Positions 8,446-15,383 of a stretch of 64,000 nucleotides of DNA are shown one piece after another. The notes beneath the pieces were generated by a model. It was given only the letters and a program-made list of their open reading frames with translations, ran no database searches and was not told the DNA's origin. The DNA is from JAVVWB01 sp036652335. GTDB lineage: Bacteria; Synergistota; Synergistia; Synergistales; Synergistaceae. How positions within the stretch are numbered: position 1 is the stretch's first letter; each line of letters begins with the position of its first letter. Where the stretch lies: positions 55,684 through 119,683 of the forward strand of contig JAVVWB010000005.1 in the NCBI GenBank assembly GCA_036652335.1, given 5' to 3'. A program made the position numbers and the translations under genes.

Positions 8446-9374
8446 TTTTTTCAGTAGGTGCCTTTGATGGATTTCATATTGGTCATATAGAACTTTTGAA
8501 AATGGCACAAAAAAGAGCAGCAGAAAGAGGCGATAAATGGGGAGTAATTACTTTTCAAAATCATCCTCAGTTGTATTTTAAAAACAGCAAATTTAGATAT
8601 CTTTTTTCTGATGAAGAAAGAGATTTAGTCTTAAAATATCTTTCTGTCGAATATGTGCATAAGATTTTCTTTAATAGCGAGATTGCATTAATGACCCCAG
8701 AGCAATTTATTAATTATCTTGCCTCTAACTTTGATGTTTCCGGGTTGGTTGTGGGTGAAAATTTCAGATTTGCTAAGGATCGTTTAGGTACGAATAAAAT
8801 TCTACAACATATAGCTGCAGAACATTCTTGGTCTTTTGATATCGTACCTAGTTATATGATAGGTAAAGATGTTGTTTGCTCATCATTAATAAGAGAAAAA
8901 GTTTCTTGTGGAGAAATAAGAGAAGCAAATAAATTACAAGGATTCCCATACGTAATAAGCGGTTATGTTATAAAAGGGAAGGGACGAGGCAAAATTTTAG
9001 GATTCCCCACCGCGAATATTGCACATGATAACTATAAGCTCTACCCAGCATATGGTAGCTATATAGGATTTACGTTTATAGATCACACAGTCTACCCTGT
9101 AGCATTAAACATTGGTTTTAATCCGACATTTAGTGATATGGACAAACAAAGTTGTGAGGCTCATATAGTTGGTTTTAACGGTAATTTATATAATAAAAAG
9201 ATTTTTGTTTTTATAATTAAGAAAATTAGAAATGAAAAAAAATATGAATCAAAAGAACTCCTAATTACACAGTTATCACAAGATATTAACTACACAAAGA
9301 AGTATTTCAATAAGTATCTAAAAAACAATATAAAACAAGTTCAGAATATTTTGAGCAAAAACTTTGACATATAA
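8442..9374 (+). CDS. ribF: Bifunctional riboflavin kinase / FAD synthetase
   Basis: RibF phosphorylates riboflavin to FMN and adenylates FMN to FAD. The N-terminal nucleotidyltransferase half shows SVGAFDGFHIGHIELL, the family's HIGH-like nucleotide-binding motif, and the later GENFRFAKDRLGT. The C-terminal flavokinase half shows GKGRGKILGFPTANI and ALNIGFNPTF. The protein is 310 residues, normal length. The start is a TTG that overlaps the truB stop as TTGA with GAGGGG in front. No FMN riboswitch is visible upstream, as expected for an internal operon gene. Confidence 0.95.
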   Translation: MIFSVGAFDGFHIGHIELLKMAQKRAAERGDKWGVITFQNHPQLYFKNSKFRYLFSDEERDLVLKYLSVEYVHKIFFNSEIALMTPEQFINYLASNFDVSGLVVGENFRFAKDRLGTNKILQHIAAEHSWSFDIVPSYMIGKDVVCSSLIREKVSCGEIREANKLQGFPYVISGYVIKGKGRGKILGFPTANIAHDNYKLYPAYGSYIGFTFIDHTVYPVALNIGFNPTFSDMDKQSCEAHIVGFNGNLYNKKIFVFIIKKIRNEKKYESKELLITQLSQDINYTKKYFNKYLKNNIKQVQNILSKNFDI

Positions 9375-9443
9375 GTGTGTCTATCGTATTATTACGCAGT
9401 TGACCGAATGCGATTTTTAACAAAATTAAGGAGGACGATTCCC

Positions 9444-10505
9444 TTGTTAACAAAAATGAGAAAACATGTAAAGGTAATAATGATAATTGTAATTTTGATG
9501 TTTGTGGGGTCCTGTTTCGCTGGTTATGGTTTTTACTCTAAAAATTCCGGCGATGCTAAAGCATCTGGACGTGATTATGCAATAGCTAAGGTAAATGGTA
9601 CCAAAATCATGCGTTCACAGATTGAAAAAGATGCATTAAAGATTGCCGAAGAATATGGAATGAAGGAAGTAACTTCAGAAGATATAAAGTCAATCAGAAA
9701 ACTTGCACTTGAAAGAACAATATTGGAAGCAGAAATTGAAAAAGAGATTAAAACAAGAAAGATTAAGGCTTCTGAGGCTGATGTTGATGCTGCATACAAA
9801 AAGTTAATGGACTCGTTCCCGACAAGAGAAGAATTTAGTGCTCAAATGGAAAGAATGGGATTAAAAGAAGAACAGATTAAAGATGATATGAGACATAATC
9901 TTTTGAGAGAAAATCTTTTTAAATCAATAATGTCAGACGTCGATGCCAGTGTAAAAGAAGCGAAAATGTTTTATGAAAAAAATAAGAATGAACTATATAC
10001 CCGTCCAGCAGGAACTCTTGCAACTATAGCGGTCTTTAAAGATAAACAGACAGCTACTACTGTTAAAAAGGCACTTGATAACGGAGCCGATTGGAATAAG
10101 GTAATGGAAGAAAATACTGATAATCTAGTTACATACACAAAGTTTGAAGCTCCTGAAGTTATTTCGACAGAAATGCTCAAACAGACCCCATCATTTGCTA
10201 ATGTTAAGAAATTAGAGCTAAATAAAGTTTCATCTGTATTGGAATTACCTGAAGCAAAGGCATTTTATATAGCCGTAAATAAAGGAACTGCAGAAAAAAA
10301 GGTTTTGACATATGACGAAGTTGCAGATAATGCAAAAGATGCTGTGAGACAAATGAGAGTACGTTCATACCAGGAAACATATATCCACAATCTTTTAAAA
10401 AGGTCAGATGTTGAAATCCTAGATAAAGAAATTTTCCCTGTAGAAGAACCAGAGAAAGAACTTTCTAATCAAGAAATAACCACAGAAGATAATATAAAGA
10501 AGTAG
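9444..10505 (+). CDS. Membrane-anchored SurA/PpiD-like parvulin protein, divergent
   Basis: About 353 residues. A basic start is followed by a single hydrophobic segment (about residues 9-30) containing VGSC, so the protein is either a signal-anchored or possibly a lipid-modified exported protein. The region IAKVNGTKIMRSQIEKDA begins a SurA N-terminal-like chaperone domain rich in long helices (to about residue 180), then a divergent segment whose start (TLATIAVFKDKQTATTVKKA) and end (ELPEAKAFYIAV) fit a reduced parvulin fold; I do not see the usual catalytic residues. I chose the TTG at 9444 because AGGAGG lies 9 bases before it, rather than the GTG at 9375, which has no such site. Likely role: folding or handling of exported proteins. 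Confidence 0.75.
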   Translation: MLTKMRKHVKVIMIIVILMFVGSCFAGYGFYSKNSGDAKASGRDYAIAKVNGTKIMRSQIEKDALKIAEEYGMKEVTSEDIKSIRKLALERTILEAEIEKEIKTRKIKASEADVDAAYKKLMDSFPTREEFSAQMERMGLKEEQIKDDMRHNLLRENLFKSIMSDVDASVKEAKMFYEKNKNELYTRPAGTLATIAVFKDKQTATTVKKALDNGADWNKVMEENTDNLVTYTKFEAPEVISTEMLKQTPSFANVKKLELNKVSSVLELPEAKAFYIAVNKGTAEKKVLTYDEVADNAKDAVRQMRVRSYQETYIHNLLKRSDVEILDKEIFPVEEPEKELSNQEITTEDNIKK

Positions 10506-10567
10506 TAAACAAATAGAGATAAATATACAAAATATCTCAAATACTATAAATTTAGAAGTATCAGCTA

Positions 10568-10596
10568 TTGACAAATGCGAGTATGCATAATAAAAT
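10568..10596 (+). promoter_or_regulatory. Sigma-70 promoter of the tRNA-Ser/tRNA-Arg unit
   Basis: Perfect TTGACA at 10568-10573, 17-base spacer, then TAAAAT at 10591-10596. The predicted start is about five to ten bases before the first mature tRNA. Confidence 0.8.
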
Positions 10597-10606
10597 AGCT
10601 CCTGTT

Positions 10607-10702
10607 GGTGAGGTGGCCGAGCTAGGCTGAAGGCGCTCGCCTGCTAAGCGGGTAGGGGGGCACAAACCTCCCTCCAGGGTTCGAATCCCTGCCTCACCGC
10701 CA
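10607..10702 (+). tRNA. tRNA-Ser (anticodon GCT)
   Basis: The acceptor stem GGTGAGG (10607-10613) pairs with CCTCACC, followed by discriminator G and an encoded CCA. The anticodon loop CTGCTAA gives GCT, reading AGC/AGU serine codons. A long variable arm, as in all class II serine tRNAs, is present, as is the TTCGAAT T-loop. Confidence 0.96.
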
Positions 10703-10713
10703 TATTATTTACT

Positions 10714-10790
10714 GCGCCGGTAGCTCAACTGGATAGAGCATCGGACTACGGATCCGAAGGTTACGAGTTCAAATCTTGTCCGGCGCGCCA
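10714..10790 (+). tRNA. tRNA-Arg (anticodon ACG)
   Basis: The acceptor GCGCCGG (10714-10720) pairs with CCGGCGC (10780-10786), then G and encoded CCA. The anticodon stem TCGGA/TCCGA closes the loop CTACGGA, giving ACG, which needs A-to-I34 editing by TadA to read CGN. It follows tRNA-Ser by 11 bases, so both are cut from one transcript. Confidence 0.96.
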
Positions 10791-10802
10791 TAGAATTGAT
10801 TA

Positions 10803-10831
10803 AGGGCTAGTATTTTGCTAGCCCTTTTTTT
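10803..10831 (+). terminator. Intrinsic terminator of the tRNA unit
   Basis: A GGGCTAG/CTAGCCC stem with A-T extensions, a short loop, and a run of seven to eight T directly after it. Confidence 0.85.
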
Positions 10832-10918
10832 AAAAATTATTAAGAAAACAATAATAGTGCATTTGTTATTTGTAGTAAGTTGTTTAGATATAAATTAAAC
10901 GCAAGGGTGTAAGCAGAG

Positions 10919-10958
10919 AAAATTCCTTTTCAATTTGGTACAAGGGGATTTATTTTTT
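10919..10958 (+). terminator. Orphan terminator-like hairpin in the tRNA-symporter gap
   Basis: AAATTCCTT and AAGGGGATTT can pair with two G-U wobbles, and a six-T run follows. No gene lies between the tRNA terminator and this hairpin (10832-10918), so it could end a short untranslated RNA, or be chance in A+T-rich DNA. Confidence 0.35.
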
Positions 10959-11015
10959 GATAAATAATATTATTATTTAAAAATTAAAACACATCCAATC
11001 ATTTTACAAGAATAT

Positions 11016-11068
11016 AAAAAGAGAAAGAATCATGAGCTTCTTGCACGTGATTCTTTCTCTTTTTTTTT
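11016..11068. terminator. Long A/T-flanked hairpin, terminator for the minus-strand symporter, likely bidirectional
   Basis: An about 18-base stem (11016-11034 with 11046-11065), loop of about 11 bases, flanked by A-run on the left and T-run on the right, so it works for both strands. It is 30 bases beyond the symporter stop on the minus strand. Confidence 0.82.
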
Positions 11069-11096
11069 ACATATTTATTATAATGTAACTAATAAA

Positions 11097-12326
11097 TTAA
11101 AATTTTTCTCCTTCAGACTTTGCGACGATTGTTGATACACACATATCTCCTGTAACGTTTACACATGTTCTAGCCATATCAAGTACGGCATCAATTCCTG
11201 CAACTAAACCAATACCTTCAATTGGTAGGCCAGCTGAGGTAAGAACCATTGAAAGCATAATAAGACCTGCTCCTGGGACACCGGCTGTGCCTATTGATGC
11301 AAGTGTTGCTGTTAAAATAATACCTAACTGTTCTGTAAAATGAAGGTCAATACCAAATGCTTGTGCAATGAATAAAGCACAAATGCCTTGGTAAATAGCA
11401 GTCCCATCCATGTTAATAGTGGCACCTAATGGGAGAACAAAAGAAGAAACTTTTTCAGATACTCCAAGGTTTTCCTGCACATTTCTCATTGAGATAGGAA
11501 GTACACCCGAGCTAGAGCGTGTTACAAAGGCAGCTAACATTGCTTCCTTTATTCCAGAGAAGAACCAAAGTGGGGATTTTTTTATGTAAAGTGTTATCAT
11601 TCCTGAGTAGACGATGATTGTTTGAAGTATACATCCTAAAAATACTGCGATTATTACTTTTGCAAATGGTGCAAGAACTGAAACACCATACTTTGCGGCT
11701 GTTACAGATATAAGTGCAAAAACACCAATAGGCGCGGTAAGCATAACAATTCCTGTCATCCTATACATGGTTTCAGCAAGTGACTCGTTAAACTCAAGAA
11801 GTCTTTTGCCCTTTTCACCAACGAGGGTTGCAGAGATTCCTAGAAATAGTACAAAAACAATAACTTGTAACATCTTCCCCTCTACAAGTGCATTAAGTGG
11901 ATTAGCAGGGAAAATTCCCAGTATAACTTCCATAATTGTTGCACCCTGTTTTGCCTCTCCCATAGCGCCTTCAATTGAAAGGCCTACGCCTGGTGCAATT
12001 ATATTGCCCAAAATTAAGCCTAATGAGACAGCTACAACTGTTGTTGTTAGATATAGTGCTACTGTTTTAACACCTATGCGTCCAAGAACTTTGGGATCAC
12101 CGATAGATGCTGCACCGGTGATAATACTTGAGAATACAAGAGGTACGATGAGCATTTTCAATAGAGATAAGAAAATTTTCCCGACTAAATCAAGGGCTGG
12201 AAGAAGGATGTCAGCGATAAACACAGATTTTGTTGCCATTGGACCAACAATAAAACCGAGCACAATCCCTAAAAGAAAGCCTATTGCAATTTTCCAAATC
12301 AAAGGTAGCTTTTTCTTTTCCTGCAT
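11097..12326 (-). CDS. Dicarboxylate/amino acid:cation symporter (DAACS family, GltP/SstT/DctA type)
   Basis: About 409 residues, an inner-membrane secondary transporter taking up glutamate, aspartate, serine or dicarboxylates with Na+ or H+. The family core is clear: SSSGVLPISMRNVQE (re-entrant loop 1), GATINMDGTAIYQG (the NMDGT cation/substrate motif) and the end DMARTCVNVTGDMCVS. About eight membrane helices are seen. The open frame extends 35 codons further upstream, but the ATG at 12326 has GGAGTGG about 10 bases before it and starts a normal N-terminus (MQEKKKLPLIWK). Substrate cannot be decided from sequence; neighbouring glnS and gltX are suggestive of glutamate only by association. 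Confidence 0.92.
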   Translation of the reverse strand: MQEKKKLPLIWKIAIGFLLGIVLGFIVGPMATKSVFIADILLPALDLVGKIFLSLLKMLIVPLVFSSIITGAASIGDPKVLGRIGVKTVALYLTTTVVAVSLGLILGNIIAPGVGLSIEGAMGEAKQGATIMEVILGIFPANPLNALVEGKMLQVIVFVLFLGISATLVGEKGKRLLEFNESLAETMYRMTGIVMLTAPIGVFALISVTAAKYGVSVLAPFAKVIIAVFLGCILQTIIVYSGMITLYIKKSPLWFFSGIKEAMLAAFVTRSSSGVLPISMRNVQENLGVSEKVSSFVLPLGATINMDGTAIYQGICALFIAQAFGIDLHFTEQLGIILTATLASIGTAGVPGAGLIMLSMVLTSAGLPIEGIGLVAGIDAVLDMARTCVNVTGDMCVSTIVAKSEGEKF

Positions 12327-12389
12327 GTAAACCACTCCAATAAAATAAGATAAAAACTTTTTACAATATACCATAAAAAATCTAATAAT

Positions 12390-12418
12390 GTTATAATAAT
12401 TTGAGCTTGTAACTTCAA
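12390..12418 (-). promoter_or_regulatory. Sigma-70 promoter for the symporter gene
   Basis: On the minus strand TTGAAG (12418-12413) and TATAAC (12395-12390) are 17 bases apart, about 65 bases upstream of the symporter start. A TATAAT on the plus strand (12392-12397) overlaps it and might serve the divergent membrane genes, but its -35 is poor. Confidence 0.55.
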
Positions 12419-12444
12419 AATTTTTCGACAAGGATGATTTTTCA

Positions 12445-14049
12445 TTGAATTTTAACTATGATAAAACAACTTTTCTGATTTTTATAAATGTTTTTATGTT
12501 ACTGTTTGTCTCAATAACTATCTTTTCTATAAGACTTTATCACAAGATTTTAAAATATAAAAAAAATATTGATAAAACTATGTCACGTAGAGATGTTAAA
12601 ATCACGTTTTTTACCGTAATAATAATGAATTTTTTCTTTAATCTTGCCGTCTTTTTTATTCAAAACGCCACCACAACAGAACCACTGAGAGTTGTTACAC
12701 GCTCACTTTTAAATAGCTATTTGGGCGGAAATATGGCAAATGCGCATAAAATATTTTCTGTAGATTCATTTTCTACAGTATCTGCAACAATGATGTCTAT
12801 TATAGCGATGATTTCTATGTTTATGGCTCTTATCGCTAGGAAGAACGTGCTTTCTCCTACAAAAACAGCTTTCTTTATACTTACTACATGCGGATTGACT
12901 GGAACATTTTATTCTAATACATTGTTTGCATTATTTTTCTTTATCCTAATTACACAAGTAGGAGTGGCTGGACTTTATAGGGGAATTCCAGCGAAGCCAA
13001 CCGAGATAAGAGAATCGTGGATATTTTATTTTACAAGGATAGTGATTTTGCTAATCTTTTTAATTGGTTTGATTTTACTCCGTGATATTTATGGAACTGA
13101 TAATATTCATATTCTTTCCTCATTGTTGAAACCTGGTTTTTATGAACAAATAGCTTATGTTTGTTTGATTGTCCCATCTCTATTTATATTTTTTAAGCAT
13201 ACACTATATATCCGTGATGAGGCTTGTCGTTGCTATTTTCGCTTAGTTGCGCAAGGTTCTCTTTTTGTTGTCTTTAAAGTTGTTTTTATGCTTTATGGAC
13301 CGATGTCAGGACTTGAAAAAATTCCAAATGTGTTTCTAATTCTTGGTATAATAGGTTTAGCATTATCAACTTTTATTGCTCCTTATCATTCCGATCCGGA
13401 ACTCTTTAGTGAAGATATAGAATTGTATCTAAAATCTACATTACTTATTGTTCTAGGAATATCAATGAGGTCATTATATAGTGCAAAAGCTATGGTAAAA
13501 TTTGGTATAGTTGCGTCTGAAGCTATGATATCTGTTTGGATGCTTTATTTACCTCTTTCTGTTATGTTTACTATATTGTGTATAATCTTTAAAAGAAAAG
13601 AAGGTAAGTACGAATTATGGAAGTATGGAGCTGTTGCTACTGAGCATCCAATTACGGCTGTTATGGCGTTGATTGCCGTTTTCTCAATAGCTGGATTGCC
13701 ACCATTTTCTGGATATATGGCGAGACAATTTTTATATAGAGCTGTCAATAATTTTCAACCAGTCTTGATGGTATTTGTCTTTTGTATGTCATTCTTTATG
13801 TTGGTAACCAATATTAAATTCTTTTCATCTACTCTTTTTATAAAGAAAATGGACAAAGATGTAAATGAAAGGAAAATGCATATGAATACCATTGCAATTC
13901 CGCTGTTTCTAATAATTGTATTGTTCTTTATGACGTCAATTTTCCCAGGTCTAGTATTTGAGAATTACTTGTCTCCTGCAGCTAAAGTCTTATTGAATAG
14001 AGAACATATTGTTAATTTAAATACGGAGATAAATCAAAATGATTTATAA
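12445..14049 (+). CDS. Complex I/Mrp antiporter-like membrane subunit (NuoL/M/N superfamily), divergent
   Basis: A 534-residue integral membrane protein with about 14 hydrophobic segments. Family clues: DSFSTVSATMMSIIAMIS resembles the helix-4 region of NuoL/M/N, LKSTLLIVLGISMRSLYS resembles the LKRLLAYSSISHLG segment, and FSIAGLPPFSGYM at residues 413-425 is the superfamily's most conserved late motif. The helix-5 glutamate that is essential in proton-pumping homologues is not visible: the matching stretch (residues 157-172, SNTLFALFFFILITQ) has no acidic residue. The TTG at 12445 has AAGGATG about 8 bases before it. It overlaps the next gene by 11 bases. No hydrogenase or NADH-binding subunit is nearby. 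Role unknown; membrane location is certain. Confidence 0.72.
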   Translation: MNFNYDKTTFLIFINVFMLLFVSITIFSIRLYHKILKYKKNIDKTMSRRDVKITFFTVIIMNFFFNLAVFFIQNATTTEPLRVVTRSLLNSYLGGNMANAHKIFSVDSFSTVSATMMSIIAMISMFMALIARKNVLSPTKTAFFILTTCGLTGTFYSNTLFALFFFILITQVGVAGLYRGIPAKPTEIRESWIFYFTRIVILLIFLIGLILLRDIYGTDNIHILSSLLKPGFYEQIAYVCLIVPSLFIFFKHTLYIRDEACRCYFRLVAQGSLFVVFKVVFMLYGPMSGLEKIPNVFLILGIIGLALSTFIAPYHSDPELFSEDIELYLKSTLLIVLGISMRSLYSAKAMVKFGIVASEAMISVWMLYLPLSVMFTILCIIFKRKEGKYELWKYGAVATEHPITAVMALIAVFSIAGLPPFSGYMARQFLYRAVNNFQPVLMVFVFCMSFFMLVTNIKFFSSTLFIKKMDKDVNERKMHMNTIAIPLFLIIVLFFMTSIFPGLVFENYLSPAAKVLLNREHIVNLNTEINQNDL

Positions 14050-14347
14050 GGTTGTCACGGGATATTTTTCTTGGAACTTCATTGCGTGGTTTATAATATT
14101 TTCATTTACATTTTTTGTCATATGTTATATAGAATGCAAGTATTTTTTTGTGAGTTTTTCAAACTCAACTAGACGGCATCACAAGTCTCTTGCTAATTGT
14201 GACTCAGTTTTTTGTTTAAAAGACAAAAACAATTTATACAACAGAATAATTGAAGAATATTTACGAACATGGTTTCAGTCTAATTTTATAGAATTATATA
14301 TACTAGTATTACTTTTAATACTGTTTGCAGCAACTTTGTTTTTTTAG
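14039..14347 (+). CDS. Small two-helix membrane protein of unknown function in the complex I-like cluster
   Basis: A 102-residue protein I do not recognise. It has a hydrophobic segment near the start (about residues 12-32) and another at the extreme C-terminus (about residues 82-102, ending in FF), joined by a polar, basic loop with three cysteines spread over it. It overlaps the antiporter-like gene by 11 bases with GGAG before its ATG, and ends 9 bases before the NuoH-like gene, so the three genes are one unit. By position it could be a small subunit of a membrane complex such as the NuoK/HyfE type, but the helix number (two rather than three) does not match and I make no such assignment. 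Confidence 0.6.
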   Translation: MIYKVVTGYFSWNFIAWFIIFSFTFFVICYIECKYFFVSFSNSTRRHHKSLANCDSVFCLKDKNNLYNRIIEEYLRTWFQSNFIELYILVLLLILFAATLFF

Positions 14348-14356
14348 GAGAATGAC

Positions 14357-15346
14357 ATGTTTGATTTAATTACTGTGCTGTTAAAATATTTTTTTGCGTG
14401 GTTGCATATTGTGCTTGTATTTGTTGTAGCGCTTCTTACGGAACTAGCTGCTGGCTATCTTTTAAATTTAAAATCACCTAATCCAGAGAGAAAAACTTTT
14501 TTAAATACGTATAAATATATAAGGTATGTCTATAAACAGGGTTTGCCAAAGTCACTTAAATGGAAAGCTTATTCTAAATATTGTCCAATACTTGCGTTTT
14601 CTGCTTTGTTCCCTGTCTGTTCAATAATTCCTTATTTCACATTTATACCGATTATGGAAAATGGAGCTGATCTACTACAGATAATGCAATTTTTACTATT
14701 GTCTGAAGCATTGGCGATAATCTCTGTTTATTCATTGTCATCAAATGAATCGACTGAATTCGCTGGCAAGATGTGCGTAGATTGTATGTGCTTGTATATC
14801 CCGATACTCATCTTTATTACATCAATAGCCACCTATAGAAAATATCTTGGTGAGATGGATAGAATTTTTAGCCTTAATGTTTTTCCTGGCTTTTATGAAA
14901 ACAATCAGATTAATTTGCTTGTATGTTTAGGAACGGCAATATTTGTCTTTTTGATTTTTTCTCAAATGCCACACAAGTCTTTTAATAAAGGTAAATATTT
15001 TGCAAATAGATATGACATCCCTTCTTTTAGTGGAGTTTCAAGATTACTTATGTCTTCGTGGGGATTGTTTCGTACCTTTATAGTGATGTGTATTATAATT
15101 AGCCTTTTTTATACTTTTGCTTCTGTTAAAATAACTGATACCCTAGATATATTTTCGTGGGGAATTCAATTAATTAGTTTTTTAAGCTTTTGGTTATCTG
15201 TTTTTGCCGTTAGAATAACATTAGTGCCTTTGTCTTGGCTAATTTATGATAAAATTATCTTAATAATTTCTGAAAAAAACAGAATTTATTACATTGCAAC
15301 TCTTTCTCTCTTGGCAATTATTCTTATATTTTGGGAAACAATCTAG
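14357..15346 (+). CDS. NuoH/HyfC/EchB-like membrane subunit, divergent
   Basis: A 329-residue integral membrane protein with about eight helices. It shows remnants of the complex I subunit H / hydrogenase-4 subunit C family: a cytoplasmic loop NPERKTFLNTYKYIRYVYKQ matching the RxxxRRGP-type loop, GADLLQIMQFLLLSEALAII matching the GDLLLLIYLLALxRFF helix, and FSGVSRLLMSSWGLFRTFI matching the YSGPxLALLEWxxxIKxF helix. The acidic loop before that last helix, which lines the proton entry path in real pumps, is replaced by polar/basic residues (NKGKYFANRYDIPS). AGGAG precedes the ATG. glnS begins 37 bases after its stop. This looks like a complex I-derived subunit that has lost pumping residues. 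Confidence 0.65.
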   Translation: MFDLITVLLKYFFAWLHIVLVFVVALLTELAAGYLLNLKSPNPERKTFLNTYKYIRYVYKQGLPKSLKWKAYSKYCPILAFSALFPVCSIIPYFTFIPIMENGADLLQIMQFLLLSEALAIISVYSLSSNESTEFAGKMCVDCMCLYIPILIFITSIATYRKYLGEMDRIFSLNVFPGFYENNQINLLVCLGTAIFVFLIFSQMPHKSFNKGKYFANRYDIPSFSGVSRLLMSSWGLFRTFIVMCIIISLFYTFASVKITDTLDIFSWGIQLISFLSFWLSVFAVRITLVPLSWLIYDKIILIISEKNRIYYIATLSLLAIILIFWETI

Positions 15347-15383
15347 ACATATTTATTATATGTTTTGTGGAGGTTATTATATT

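Noticed and set aside
11767..12330. A 187-codon plus-strand open frame opposite the symporter gene
   Set aside because: It is the mirror of a clear DAACS gene, with no ribosome site or recognisable domain.
12392..12397. TATAAT as a plus-strand promoter for the NuoN-like gene
   Set aside because: A matching -35 is not seen; I leave its promoter unassigned, although the divergent arrangement makes one likely here.
12445..14049. Calling the gene mrpD or nuoN
   Set aside because: The conserved helix-5 glutamate and other pump residues are not visible and no partner subunits are present, so a specific name would overstate the evidence.
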